Positions 43,991 to 53,668 of a DNA stretch of 64,000 nucleotides are shown piece after piece. Numbering within the stretch: the stretch's first letter is position 1; each line of letters opens with the position of its first letter. This DNA comes from Helicobacteraceae bacterium. GTDB lineage: Bacteria; Campylobacterota; Campylobacteria; Campylobacterales; Helicobacteraceae. Where the stretch lies: contig CAAFVR010000024.1 of the NCBI GenBank assembly GCA_900766555.1, positions 1 through 64,000 of the forward strand, read 5' to 3'. A model generated the notes under the pieces. The model saw nothing but the letters and a program-made list of their open reading frames with translations, was not told where the DNA came from and ran no database searches. A program made the translations under genes and the position numbers.

Positions 43991-45428
43991 ACACTACCCC
44001 CTGTATATTTTTGACTCTAGCATGCAATGTCGCATCAATTGGAGGGAAAGTGCGGAATTTCGTCCATTTATTAAGAACTGGCATTAATGGATGAAAAATC
44101 TTGCCTAAAAATCCAAAATTGCGAGCAAAAAATAATATGCTTTTCCATTTTAGCGGAGATGTCGCAGCGCTCACGTAGCCATTCATTGCAAATTTTTCAA
44201 GCTTCTTTTCTTTCAATTTCGTATAGCCCAATACTTGGCCTGTGCCTTGTTTCACTTTTTCAGATCTGAGCTTACGGATCAACTCAGCTAGCGGTATTTT
44301 AACCGGGCATACTTCAGAACATCTGCCGCATAATGTGCATAAATTTGTGACATAACCAACACTATCGATCCCAAAAAGATGCGGCGATATCACCTCTCCA
44401 ATTGGACCAGGATATGTGGAAATATAGGCATGTCCGCCGATTTTTTCATACACTGGACAGTGATTTAGGCAGGTACCGCAACGGATGCACTCAAGCGATT
44501 GTATAAAATCTGGATTTTTTAACATGTTAGATCTGTTATTATCTAACAAAATGATATGCACTTCGCCTGGGCCGTCTTTTTCGCCCTCTTTTCTTGGGCT
44601 CGTTATGATATTGTTATAGCAAGTTATCATGCCTCCAACAGCACTTGGCGCTAATAGCGTATTTAAAATACTTGCATCCTCAAAGCTTTCTACTACTTTT
44701 TCAATACCGCATATTGCCACATGCACATCGCATGCCGTTGAGCTCATGCGACCATTTCCTTCATTTTCAATAAGCCATATTGCGCCCTCATCTGCGATGG
44801 CGAAATTCACGCCAGTAAGCCCCATTTTGAATGATTTAAATTCTTTTCTCAAATGCGTTCTAGCAATCTGATTTAATTTTTCTGGCTCAGTCTCTAGCGG
44901 CACGCCTAGCTTTTGTGAAAAAATCTCACCAATTTCATTACGATTTTTATGAATTGCTGGCACAACAATATGCACTGGCGTCTCATCAATTAGTTGTATT
45001 ATCAACTCGCCTAGATCCGTTTCAACGGCCCTAACGCCCTTTTCTTTCAAAAATTTATTTAAATGGACTTCCTCGCTAGCCATCGATTTACCCTTTAAAA
45101 TCTCAGACACATTGCGAGTTTTGGCAAGCTCATAAATTATTTCATTACATTCAGCTGGAGTGCTAGCCCAATGAACTTTGATACCATTTTTAGTGGCATT
45201 TTGCTCAAATTTCTCTAACATCAGATCTAGCTTTTCAAGCGATTTTTGCTTCACAGCTTGGCCGCGCGTACGCAAACCTTCCCAATCGCTAAAGCGCAGT
45301 TTTAGCAGATCTTTGCGCTTAGCTTTTAGCGTACTCATAGCTGAGTGCAAATTCGCTTGCAATTGATTGTCGTCTAATTTTTCTTCAATGATATTTTCAA
45401 AATCTTGAGTGGTTATTTGTTCTTGCAT
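43983..45428 (-). CDS. lutB: Lactate utilization iron-sulfur protein LutB
   Basis: The 481-residue protein has an N-terminal LUD domain (KSMASEEVHLN, ETDLGELIIQL, GLTGVNFAIADEGAIWLIENEGNGR). Two [4Fe-4S] motifs follow, CIRCGTCLNHCP and CTLCGRCSEVCP, and then a C-terminal extension. This is the usual LutB/YkgF arrangement. It follows lutA by nine bases and overlaps lutC. Confidence 0.94.
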   Translation of the reverse strand: MQEQITTQDFENIIEEKLDDNQLQANLHSAMSTLKAKRKDLLKLRFSDWEGLRTRGQAVKQKSLEKLDLMLEKFEQNATKNGIKVHWASTPAECNEIIYELAKTRNVSEILKGKSMASEEVHLNKFLKEKGVRAVETDLGELIIQLIDETPVHIVVPAIHKNRNEIGEIFSQKLGVPLETEPEKLNQIARTHLRKEFKSFKMGLTGVNFAIADEGAIWLIENEGNGRMSSTACDVHVAICGIEKVVESFEDASILNTLLAPSAVGGMITCYNNIITSPRKEGEKDGPGEVHIILLDNNRSNMLKNPDFIQSLECIRCGTCLNHCPVYEKIGGHAYISTYPGPIGEVISPHLFGIDSVGYVTNLCTLCGRCSEVCPVKIPLAELIRKLRSEKVKQGTGQVLGYTKLKEKKLEKFAMNGYVSAATSPLKWKSILFFARNFGFLGKIFHPLMPVLNKWTKFRTFPPIDATLHARVKNIQGVVYE

Positions 45429-45437
45429 ATTGTCTCC

Positions 45438-46181
45438 TTATGCGTCTGCGTCAAGTCCGATTCTGCGAGCTAGAAATTCATAAAAATGCATTGATTTTAC
45501 GCCAACATTCATTTTATCCATCGCGCCACTTATATTTAAAAGGCAGCCGCCATCATTTGTTATTAGATATTCGATATTTTTATTTTTAATATCATCGATT
45601 TTGGAATTCACCATTTTTTGACTAATTCCGGGCTCTTTTACCGCAAATGTCCCGCCAAAACCGCAGCATTCTTCCTCGCCATCTAATTCTAATAATGTTA
45701 CATTTGATAACTGAGCTATTATTCTTTTGCAAGATGGGATGCATTTTGCCACGCGCAAAGCATGACAATTTGAATGCCATGTCACGCGCACTGGCTCTCC
45801 TCTATCTTCAAATTTAGCACCCAATACTAAATCGAGATATTCGGCCACTTCATATACTCTACCTGCAAATTCGCATGCGCGTTCATAATGTTGTGTACCA
45901 TGAAATAATTCTGGATAATCATGTTTCATCATCCCAGCGCAAGATCCGCTAGCTACCACAATTGGATATGGCTTATCAAACAGATCCATGTTATAGAGTG
46001 CTACATTTTTGGACTCTTCAAAATAGCCGGAATTATAACTTGGCTGACCGCAACATGTTTGAGCACTTTTAAAAATCACATTTGCACCAGATTGCTGCAA
46101 TATTTTTATAGCATCTGCACAAGCTCGACTATATGACACGCTACCCACGCAGGTGGCATAAAAATAAATATTATTTTGCAT
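45438..46181 (-). CDS. lutA: Lactate utilization protein LutA (CCG-domain Fe-S subunit)
   Basis: The 247-residue protein contains two CCG domains, seen as CCGQPSYNSG and CCGFGGTFAVK, plus the ASGSCAGMMKHDYPE segment. These are hallmarks of LutA/YkgE and of heterodisulfide-reductase-like subunits. It leads lutA-lutB-lutC. No lactate permease gene is next to it. Confidence 0.93.
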   Translation of the reverse strand: MQNNIYFYATCVGSVSYSRACADAIKILQQSGANVIFKSAQTCCGQPSYNSGYFEESKNVALYNMDLFDKPYPIVVASGSCAGMMKHDYPELFHGTQHYERACEFAGRVYEVAEYLDLVLGAKFEDRGEPVRVTWHSNCHALRVAKCIPSCKRIIAQLSNVTLLELDGEEECCGFGGTFAVKEPGISQKMVNSKIDDIKNKNIEYLITNDGGCLLNISGAMDKMNVGVKSMHFYEFLARRIGLDADA

Positions 46182-46228
46182 TTGATCTCTTTTGCTTTGA
46201 CTTTATTAAAGTTTATCAAAATAAAGCC

Positions 46229-47290
46229 CTAAATGCGAAAATCAAGCAACCTATAACAATATATCGCGCCAACTAGTAACGCCAAAAGCGGCAAAAGCAG
46301 CATTAATTCCGGATTCAGCAATCCGCGCACAGCCAACTTCCCAAAGGCAAAAAATATCCCCCAAATCACAAGTGCAAAAATAATTAACATAAAACCAAGC
46401 ACTGCAAAATTTTTATATCGGCTAAGTGTCGGAAAAAATGGCATTAATATAATCAAACTAAGAGGTACAAAAAAAGGTACGAGTATAAATGAGTACAAAA
46501 TGGCTCGAATTTTAGATGAATTTGCAGAATCATTTTGCAGCAAAATAAGACTTTGAAAAGCATCCAAAATACTGACATTTGGCTTATTTTGATATATGCT
46601 ATCTAGCACTTTTGGACGAAATCCTTTTAGTATTTTAAGCGTTTTTGCCTCATTTATTTGGAGCCCAGAGCTGCCTAGATCCGTTGACAAGGGCAATTTG
46701 GCAATTTTGGCATCCTTTAAAATCCAATGATTTTGACTAAAAGCTGCTTCATTTGCTTGTGTAAAACGCAAAAGCGAACGATCTTTTTGCAACTCAAAAA
46801 CGCGAATATCTTGAGCTATTTGCAATAGCGGATTTACCCTGCCAAAATACACATAATTGCCGTTATAGCGCACTAGTAAATCCTGCGTGATATTAAAATT
46901 CTGCTTTGAAATTATCGCTTCTGCGCGCTCTTGTGCGTATACAAATGGAGTCGCATTAAGTCCAATATAAATTAAAATAATCAAAAATGAAATTATCAAA
47001 CTAGGCGCAAAAAGCCTGCGTTTTGAATAACCAAGTGCTAAAAATGCGCTAAATTGAGCGGATCCAATGAGTCCCAAATAAAAAACGATGCTAGTTAAAA
47101 GTAGCGATATCGGTAGCGTGTAATTAAAGGCATATAAAAATTCATATGAGAAAAATAATATTACTAAATTCGCTGAATTTGGGAAATCATCCAAATGCTT
47201 TAAGCTATCAATGCCCACAAAAAAGGCTTGCAGGCCAAAAAATATGATCAAAAATAAGCGCAAATATCGTAAAGAAATATAAGAAAACAT
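46229..47290 (-). CDS. lptG: LptF/LptG-family permease (YjgP/YjgQ)
   Basis: The 353-residue inner-membrane protein has three N-terminal helices, a periplasmic domain (about residues 115-250) and three C-terminal helices, the LptF/LptG layout. This family pulls lipopolysaccharide out of the inner membrane together with LptB. The gene follows pth by two bases, an arrangement I recall from H. pylori. Whether it is LptF or LptG cannot be settled from this sequence alone. Confidence 0.8.
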   Translation of the reverse strand: MFSYISLRYLRLFLIIFFGLQAFFVGIDSLKHLDDFPNSANLVILFFSYEFLYAFNYTLPISLLLTSIVFYLGLIGSAQFSAFLALGYSKRRLFAPSLIISFLIILIYIGLNATPFVYAQERAEAIISKQNFNITQDLLVRYNGNYVYFGRVNPLLQIAQDIRVFELQKDRSLLRFTQANEAAFSQNHWILKDAKIAKLPLSTDLGSSGLQINEAKTLKILKGFRPKVLDSIYQNKPNVSILDAFQSLILLQNDSANSSKIRAILYSFILVPFFVPLSLIILMPFFPTLSRYKNFAVLGFMLIIFALVIWGIFFAFGKLAVRGLLNPELMLLLPLLALLVGAIYCYRLLDFRI

Positions 47291-47292
47291 GA

Positions 47293-47937
47293 TTATTCCT
47301 TCATATTTCCTATCTTCATATTTTCTTTTTTTACATTTTCTATTTTCTGGGGCTCTCTCTCTTGTGTCTTTTGGGCCTTTTTAGTAAATCCATTTTGCAT
47401 AGCAATAAAATCTTGCGTTTTTATTAGACAAAGTAGCGCATCTTTGGCGTGAGATATCAGATCTGATGTATCGGCACTAAAGCGTGAGAGCACATGCGCT
47501 GTTATATCATGCGCTTTAATTTTTGTGATCTCATCTATTTTACCAATGCCAAAACGCAGGCGATAAAAATCCTCTCCAATATGAGAAATGATACTTTTAA
47601 GCCCGTTGTTTCCGCCACTTGAGCCATTTTGTTTAAATCTGATATGGCCAAAATCTAAGTCCAAATCATCATGTATAACTAGGATATTTTCTATTTTGTA
47701 AAAATTTTTTATAGATCTTATTGATATGCCAGAATTATTCATAAAAGTTTGTGGCTTTGCCAAAATAAATTCGCAAGTATTGTTTTTATATCTTGCAATT
47801 AATGCCTGAAATGATTTTTCAAGCTTAAAGTTCACGTCCAAATCACGCGCTAGCGCATCAATTATGCTAAATCCGATGTTATGACGCGTAAATTCATAGC
47901 GCGCGCCGATATTACCAAGCCCTGCGATTAACCACAA
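47293..47937 (-). CDS. pth: Peptidyl-tRNA hydrolase Pth
   Basis: Pth frees tRNA from stalled peptidyl-tRNA. The protein shows GLGNIGARYEFTRHNIGF with the catalytic His, PQTFMNNSG, VIHDDLDLDFG, and GSSGGNNGLKSI. GLGNIG replaces the usual GLGNPG. The start is a TTG placed directly after the rplY stop codon and in the same frame. The C-terminus has an extra charged tail (about 25 residues) with repeating Lys-Ile/Met-Glu-Asn units not found in typical Pth. Confidence 0.93.
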   Translation of the reverse strand: MWLIAGLGNIGARYEFTRHNIGFSIIDALARDLDVNFKLEKSFQALIARYKNNTCEFILAKPQTFMNNSGISIRSIKNFYKIENILVIHDDLDLDFGHIRFKQNGSSGGNNGLKSIISHIGEDFYRLRFGIGKIDEITKIKAHDITAHVLSRFSADTSDLISHAKDALLCLIKTQDFIAMQNGFTKKAQKTQEREPQKIENVKKENMKIGNMKE

Positions 47938-48474
47938 TTATTTAGCTTTAACAACGCCTAATATCGCCACTGCTGGCTTTTCTAAAATTTGTATATTTGC
48001 ATTTATCGGTATATCTCGCACCAATATCGAATCGCCAATATCGAGCTTTTCTACATTAATTTCAAATGCACTTGGGATATCTTCAGGCGCGCCAAAAACT
48101 GTAAGCACCTTTTTGGAAGTTAGCAAAACGCCCTTATTTTTAAGTCCAACTGGTATACCAACGGATCTAACGGGCACTTTGTAATTAGCCTTAATGCCTT
48201 TTTGCGCTAATAATAAATCCACATGTAAGATCTGGCCGCTTACCACATCTCGCTGATATTCTTTAATAGCTACGTCATAAATCTTGCCATCTAGGCTAAC
48301 TTGAAAAACTAAGCTTTGCTTAGCTTTGACTTCTCTTATGAAATCGTTATTTTTAAAAGCGCAATGCACATTCAAAGCGCCCTTACCATAGATATTGGCA
48401 ATTAGATAACCATCTTTTCGCAAAGCCTTTGTGCTAGCTTTTGAAATACTCTCTCTAATTTTACCTTCTAACAT
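47938..48474 (-). CDS. rplY: 50S ribosomal protein L25 (general stress protein Ctc type)
   Basis: L25 binds 5S rRNA. The protein reads MLEGKIRES, KALRKDGYLIANIYGKG, and VDLLLAQKGIKANYKVPVRSVGIPVGLKNKG, with the long C-terminal Ctc domain. I start at the ATG at 48474 because AAGAGGA precedes it at good spacing; the TTG at 48492 would add MKKEEE, which is the Shine-Dalgarno itself translated. The protein has 178 residues. Its stop is followed at once by the pth start. Confidence 0.93.
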   Translation of the reverse strand: MLEGKIRESISKASTKALRKDGYLIANIYGKGALNVHCAFKNNDFIREVKAKQSLVFQVSLDGKIYDVAIKEYQRDVVSGQILHVDLLLAQKGIKANYKVPVRSVGIPVGLKNKGVLLTSKKVLTVFGAPEDIPSAFEINVEKLDIGDSILVRDIPINANIQILEKPAVAILGVVKAK

Positions 48475-48547
48475 TTCTTCCTCTTTCTTCAAAATTAATT
48501 AAATAAAGCTTTGATTCTATCATATTTGCTGCGCTAAGTGCTAGCGG

Positions 48548-48793
48548 CTAGATCTCTTTTACATATTGCGCGCTTAAATCTTTTGGGATGGACTTTTTTT
48601 CTGGGATTTTTAGCACTTCAAATTCGCGCGTTTTATCAAGTAATTTGAGACTTATTTTATCGCCAACTTTTACCTTGCTTGATTTTTGCGCTAATTTAGC
48701 ATTTATAAAAACTACATTGTTATCGCACATATCAGCAGAAATTGAGCGGCGTTTTGTCACATTTGTGGTGGATAAAAACAGATCTATGCGCAT
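48548..48793 (-). CDS. S4-domain RNA-binding protein (Hsp15/HslR-like)
   Basis: The 81-residue protein is a single S4 RNA-binding domain: MRIDLFLSTTNVTKRRS, then VVFINAKLAQKSSKVKVGDKI. HslR (Hsp15) in E. coli binds the 50S subunit with stalled nascent chains; this shorter protein lacks the basic C-terminal tail, so its role is only inferred. It overlaps the Sua5-like gene by one base. Confidence 0.85.
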   Translation of the reverse strand: MRIDLFLSTTNVTKRRSISADMCDNNVVFINAKLAQKSSKVKVGDKISLKLLDKTREFEVLKIPEKKSIPKDLSAQYVKEI

Positions 48794-49266
48794 TATCTAA
48801 TCCTTTTAAATCTAGTTTTACCAAGACGTAATATCTGGCTGCTTTGTCCCTCAAAAATACCTCGGCTATCAAGCGCTAAAATATCACAGATCCGAAGTGA
48901 ACTATCCATATCAAAACTTTTATCATGCAAATTAGCTGAACTTGCAAACATCATCCCAAATTCGCGCAAAAACCAAGCATGCAATTCATCTGTATTAATC
49001 CTAATTGCGCAATTTTCGGGCATATTTATATCTGCTACTTTTTTTTGCTTATTTTGATATATAAAAGTTATTTTGCTCCCTCTTCTTATCGCTTTTTTAG
49101 CATATCTTGGCGCGCGCACAAGCTTTTTTAACTCACTTAAATTAGATATCTCTAAAAGAGCTTTTTGATCTAATTCTCGATTTTTAGCCGCATTTAATGC
49201 TGCCGCATTTTTACTAAAAAATCCAGCTGTAGTGTCACTTTGTGCGCAAAAAATTAAATTAATCAA
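48793..49266 (-). CDS. Short Sua5/YciO/YrdC-like protein
   Basis: The 157-residue protein resembles a reduced YrdC domain: it opens with FCAQSDTTAGF, matching the PTDTVYGL strand, and has RRGSKITFIYQ, CAIRINTDE, MFASSANLHDKSF and a C-terminal QILRLGK. Full YrdC/TsaC proteins make threonylcarbamoyl-AMP for tRNA t6A and are about 190 residues or more, with a KxR motif I cannot place here. Short forms of this type seem common in epsilonproteobacteria. The start is a TTG that overlaps carB by eight bases. Confidence 0.7.
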   Translation of the reverse strand: MINLIFCAQSDTTAGFFSKNAAALNAAKNRELDQKALLEISNLSELKKLVRAPRYAKKAIRRGSKITFIYQNKQKKVADINMPENCAIRINTDELHAWFLREFGMMFASSANLHDKSFDMDSSLRICDILALDSRGIFEGQSSQILRLGKTRFKRIR

Positions 49267-52200
49267 GCAGAAATTCTTGCAAAGATTTGACCTCTGGGAT
49301 TGAATCTTCGTTTACAAAAAGGCCAGATCCGATATTTTTAATATTTCTTAAACTTTTTATAGCCTCTATCGCCGCTTTTGCGCCAGTTATCGTGCTTAGA
49401 TATGGGACGCCACTTTTTAGCACTTGCACGCGAATTATCTTTGCATCAATTTTGCTTGGATTATTTTCGCTCGTATTAATAGCTAGTGAAATTTCGCCAT
49501 TTTTCAGCGCATCTTGGATATTTGGGCGGCCTTGGTGAATTTTTAAAATCTTTGTAGATTCTATGCCTTCTTTACTCAAAATATTATGCGTACCCTCCGT
49601 GGCTACGATTTCAAAACCTAATCTTTGCAGATCTAGCGCGATTTCGCCAGCATGTGTTTTATCTCGCTCAGACAGAGATAAAAAAACGCGCCCACTTAGC
49701 GGAAGCGCATTTTTGCTCATTATTTGCGATTTCGCAAAACTCATACCAAAATCATGCGATATGCCCATAACTTCGCCCGTACTTTTCATTTCAGGGCCCA
49801 AAAGTAGGTCAGATCCGCTCATTTTGTCAAATGGAAAAACAGAGGCCTTAAGCGCGATATGCGAATGCTTTTGTCCATTTTTTGCTCTTGGTTCATAGAT
49901 ATTGCAAATTGTCCCATCTATACTAAGTTCATATACTTTAACAAAACTGCCAAATTTGGAATAAAAATTAAGCGCATTTGCAAGTGGAACATCCAGCATA
50001 ACTTGCGTTGCCACTTTTGCAAGCGGTATCCCGCAGGCCTTACTCACAAATGGCACAGTACGGCTTGCGCGCGGATTTACCTCAAGAATATATGGCCTAT
50101 TTTGATATATCGCAAATTGAACATTCATAAGGCCAATCACGCCTAACTTTCGCGCGATCTTCGCAGATGTAAGCGCAATTTCTTCTAAGATCTTTTGATT
50201 TAGCCCAATTGGCGGCATAATACTTGATGAATCCCCACTATGTATCCCAGCTTCTTCGATATGTTGCAAAATAGCCCCAATAAAAACATCCCTGCCATCG
50301 CATATGCAATCTACATCAAGCTCAATTGCACCCTCCAAAAATCTATCAATCAAAATTGGACTATCTCCGCTAACTTCGATTGCATCATTCATATAATTTA
50401 ATAACTCAGCTTCATTTTGCACTATCCGCATAGCCCTGCCGCCAAGCACATAACTTGGGCGTACAAGCACGGGATATCCGATATTTAAAGCCACAACTTT
50501 AGCTTCATCTATGCTAAAAGCTATGCCGCCTTTTGGAGCATTCAAATCATTTTCTTTTACAAAATTATTAAATCTATCCCGATCTTCTGCCCTATCTATC
50601 ACATCAGCGCTCGTGCCTAGGATATTAAAGCCAGCTTGCTTAATTTTCTGCGCTAATTTAAGCGGTGTCTGTCCGCCAAAATGCACGATAATTCCGTGCA
50701 CATTTTCGCGCTCTAGCACATTTAGCACATGCTCAAAATCAATTGGCTCAAAATACAAAACATCGCTTGTGTCATAATCTGTAGATACGGTCTCTGGATT
50801 GCAGTTATACATAATGCTTTTAATCCCCATATCTTTTAGCGCAAAAGCCGCATGCACGCAGGCATAGTCAAATTCAATACCCTGCCCTATACGATTTGGC
50901 CCCGAACCTAGGATCAGCACTTTTTTATTTGCATCCTTTTTATCTTTATTTTCATCAAAATATACCGGAGCAAAAGAGCTATAGAGATAGCTTGTTTTAG
51001 CATCAAATTCGCCAGCACATGTATCTACAAATTCAAATTGCGCCTTTATGCCCAGATCCGATCTAGCCTTGCGCACGGCCTCTTCTCTCTGTCCAATATG
51101 CTTGCTGATAAAGGCATCTGAAAAGCCCATCTGCTTTGCCTCTATTAATAACTCTTTATTTTGCAAAATATCCTTTGTGATCTTCTTTTCAAAATCAACT
51201 AGATCTTTTATTTTGTGCAAGAAAAATCTATCAATTTTGCAAAGATCATGCACTTGTTCTATACTTAAACCATTTGCAAAAGCTTGCGCTATCGCTAGAA
51301 AACGCGTTGCATTTGGACGCAATATCTCAGATTTCACTTGCTCTAAATTTAACTTATCTATCCTATCAAGCCCGCAAATCCCAAGCTCAAGACTGCATAG
51401 CGCTTTTTGAAAGCTCTGATAAAAATTAGAGCCAATAGCCATGACCTCGCCAATACTTTTCATGCTGGTTGTAAGTGTTGAATCCGCTTCTTTAAATTTC
51501 TCAAATGCAAAGCGCGGTATTTTGGTCACAATATAATCGATGCTTGGCTCAAAAGCGGCTGTCGTTTTTGTAATGTCATTTGTTATTTCATCAAGCCGAA
51601 AGCCGAGTGCCAAAAGCGTTGCCACCTTTGCGATCGGATAGCCAGTAGCCTTTGAGGCTAGCGCGCTAGATCTAGAAACTCGCGGGTTCATTTCTATTAC
51701 AACCATGCGGCCATTATCTGGATTTATCGCAAATTGCACATTGCTGCCGCCCGTATCAACGCCGATTTCGCGCAATATTTTAAAACTCGCATCGCGCATT
51801 CGTTGAAATTCTTTATCTGTTAGCGTAAGTGCTGGCGCAATAGTTATCGAATCTCCCGTGTGCACGCCCATCGGATCTAGATTTTCAATACTGCAAACAA
51901 TTATGCAATTATCAGCCCTATCGCGTATAACCTCCATCTCATATTCTTTCCAGCCCAAGAGCGATTCTTCAATCAATATTTCGCCAATTGGACTAGCATT
52001 TATCCCGCTAGTTACTAGTTCACGATATTCCTCGATATTGTATGCTACACCGGATCCACCGCCGCCAAGCGTAAAGCTAGCGCGGATAATTAACGGAAAA
52101 GCAATATGATTTAGCACATCTAGCGCTTCATCCAAACTATAAGCATAAAAGCTTTTTGCGACATCACAGCCAATTTTTTGCATGCATTCTTTAAAAAGCT

Positions 52201-52579
52201 TTCTATCTTCGCCCTTTTTGATCGCCTCGATATTTGCGCCCAAAATTCGCACATTTCCTAGCATATTTTTCTCGTGCATTTTGAGACATACATTTAGTGC
52301 CGTTTGTCCGCCCATCGTTGGCAAAATCGCATCCACGCTCTCTTTTTTGATGATCGCAAAAATGCTATCTTCTGTGATTGGCTCAATATAAGTTGCATCT
52401 GCAAATTCCGGATCTGTCATAATCGTGGCCGGATTTGAATTTATTAGCACCACGCGTAAGCCCTGTTCTTTTAACACTTTCAGCGCCTGCGTGCCAGAAT
52501 AGTCAAATTCGCATGCCTGGCCTATCACAATTGGGCCAGATCCGATTAGTAGCACGGTTTTAAACGGGTAGCTTCTCAA
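49259..52579 (-). CDS. carB: Carbamoyl phosphate synthase large subunit CarB
   Basis: CarB makes carbamoyl phosphate from ammonia, bicarbonate and two ATP for arginine and pyrimidines. The 1106-residue protein has two homologous halves, each opening with a glycine loop (IGSGPIVIGQACEFDYSG and LGSGPNRIGQGIEFDYACVH), repeated PTMGGQTALN and HFGGQTPLK, and a C-terminal MGS-like regulatory domain. The start is a TTG with AAAGGAG eight bases upstream; it overlaps dxr by four bases. It is about 30 residues longer than the E. coli subunit. The small subunit carA is not in the window. Confidence 0.96.
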   Translation of the reverse strand: MRSYPFKTVLLIGSGPIVIGQACEFDYSGTQALKVLKEQGLRVVLINSNPATIMTDPEFADATYIEPITEDSIFAIIKKESVDAILPTMGGQTALNVCLKMHEKNMLGNVRILGANIEAIKKGEDRKLFKECMQKIGCDVAKSFYAYSLDEALDVLNHIAFPLIIRASFTLGGGGSGVAYNIEEYRELVTSGINASPIGEILIEESLLGWKEYEMEVIRDRADNCIIVCSIENLDPMGVHTGDSITIAPALTLTDKEFQRMRDASFKILREIGVDTGGSNVQFAINPDNGRMVVIEMNPRVSRSSALASKATGYPIAKVATLLALGFRLDEITNDITKTTAAFEPSIDYIVTKIPRFAFEKFKEADSTLTTSMKSIGEVMAIGSNFYQSFQKALCSLELGICGLDRIDKLNLEQVKSEILRPNATRFLAIAQAFANGLSIEQVHDLCKIDRFFLHKIKDLVDFEKKITKDILQNKELLIEAKQMGFSDAFISKHIGQREEAVRKARSDLGIKAQFEFVDTCAGEFDAKTSYLYSSFAPVYFDENKDKKDANKKVLILGSGPNRIGQGIEFDYACVHAAFALKDMGIKSIMYNCNPETVSTDYDTSDVLYFEPIDFEHVLNVLERENVHGIIVHFGGQTPLKLAQKIKQAGFNILGTSADVIDRAEDRDRFNNFVKENDLNAPKGGIAFSIDEAKVVALNIGYPVLVRPSYVLGGRAMRIVQNEAELLNYMNDAIEVSGDSPILIDRFLEGAIELDVDCICDGRDVFIGAILQHIEEAGIHSGDSSSIMPPIGLNQKILEEIALTSAKIARKLGVIGLMNVQFAIYQNRPYILEVNPRASRTVPFVSKACGIPLAKVATQVMLDVPLANALNFYSKFGSFVKVYELSIDGTICNIYEPRAKNGQKHSHIALKASVFPFDKMSGSDLLLGPEMKSTGEVMGISHDFGMSFAKSQIMSKNALPLSGRVFLSLSERDKTHAGEIALDLQRLGFEIVATEGTHNILSKEGIESTKILKIHQGRPNIQDALKNGEISLAINTSENNPSKIDAKIIRVQVLKSGVPYLSTITGAKAAIEAIKSLRNIKNIGSGLFVNEDSIPEVKSLQEFLLD

Positions 52580-53667
52580 AAACGCTCCTTTAAAAAGTTC
52601 TCAATATCGATTCTAAAGCTCATAATTTCATCCAAAGTATCCAACTTTGGCAAGCTAGAAAATTTATCAAATGCAGCAAAAATACCCTCTGTGATATCCC
52701 CAAAACAGATGCTTTGATCTAAAAATCTAGCATTTAAAAAATCATTTGCTACATTTAATATCACGCCTAATTTTGGCTCACTCAAAAGATCATCTTTAAG
52801 TTCAAAAAGTGGATATCTCTTCAAATCAATTTGGCAAAAATTAATATCACATAGCTCTTCCAAGCTCAAGGGCTTTAGTACTTGCGCATTGGCTGAATTT
52901 ATCGGATCTAGCGCATATGAAATTGGCAGACTCATATCTGGAGTGCTAATATGCGCATTTATGCTCCCATCTTTGTGCTGTATCATCGCATGCACTTTGC
53001 TTGAGCGCTCAATCAAAATACCAATATTTTTAGTGCCAAATAAATGCCAGCATTCTAATATTTCAAAAAGTTTATTTACCATCGTGGCTGAATCTAGCGT
53101 GATTTTCTCGCCCATTTGCCAATTTGGATGCGCTAGTACTTGTTTTTTTGATGCATTTTTTAGCTCATTTAATGACATATCCCGCAATGCGCCACCACTT
53201 GAAGTGATTATTAATTTCTCAAAATCTCCATCTTTTAATAAATATGAGAGCGAAAAATGCTCGCTATCAATTGGGATAATATCTTGATCTTTAAAAAGCC
53301 ATCCAGCCATAACTAGACTTTCTTTATTTGCAAGAGCCAATGTTTTATTAAATTCCTTGCACCAAAGACTTGGGAGCAATCCATGCAATCCCACAATGGC
53401 ATTTAAAATGAGCTTACTTTTACATAAATTTAGAGCTTCTTTTAGCCCATCTTGACCTATAAAAACTTTGCTATTTTTTGGCTGCAGTGCCGATAGATCC
53501 GCTTCTTTTCCTATTACCACAAAAGCTGGTGAAAATTCATCTATTTGTTCATTTAAAAGTGAGATATTTTTATTACAACTTAACAGTTCAACTTGAATGT
53601 CAAATTTCTTGGCTATTTTTAGTGCGCGCTTCCCAATAAAACCCGTAGATCCAAGTAGCCCAAACAT
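52576..53667 (-). CDS. dxr: 1-deoxy-D-xylulose 5-phosphate reductoisomerase Dxr
   Basis: Dxr makes 2-C-methyl-D-erythritol 4-phosphate in the MEP isoprenoid pathway. The protein has the NADPH loop LLGSTGFIG, the ALANKESLVMAG segment, IDSEHFSL with metal ligands, ITSSGGALRD, and MGEKITLDSATMVNK. I start at the ATG at 53667, which has AAGTGAG upstream, rather than the GTG at 53676. The protein has 363 residues. It follows cdsA by one base, an order shared with H. pylori as I recall. Confidence 0.94.
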   Translation of the reverse strand: MFGLLGSTGFIGKRALKIAKKFDIQVELLSCNKNISLLNEQIDEFSPAFVVIGKEADLSALQPKNSKVFIGQDGLKEALNLCKSKLILNAIVGLHGLLPSLWCKEFNKTLALANKESLVMAGWLFKDQDIIPIDSEHFSLSYLLKDGDFEKLIITSSGGALRDMSLNELKNASKKQVLAHPNWQMGEKITLDSATMVNKLFEILECWHLFGTKNIGILIERSSKVHAMIQHKDGSINAHISTPDMSLPISYALDPINSANAQVLKPLSLEELCDINFCQIDLKRYPLFELKDDLLSEPKLGVILNVANDFLNARFLDQSICFGDITEGIFAAFDKFSSLPKLDTLDEIMSFRIDIENFLKERF

Positions 53668-53668
53668 G

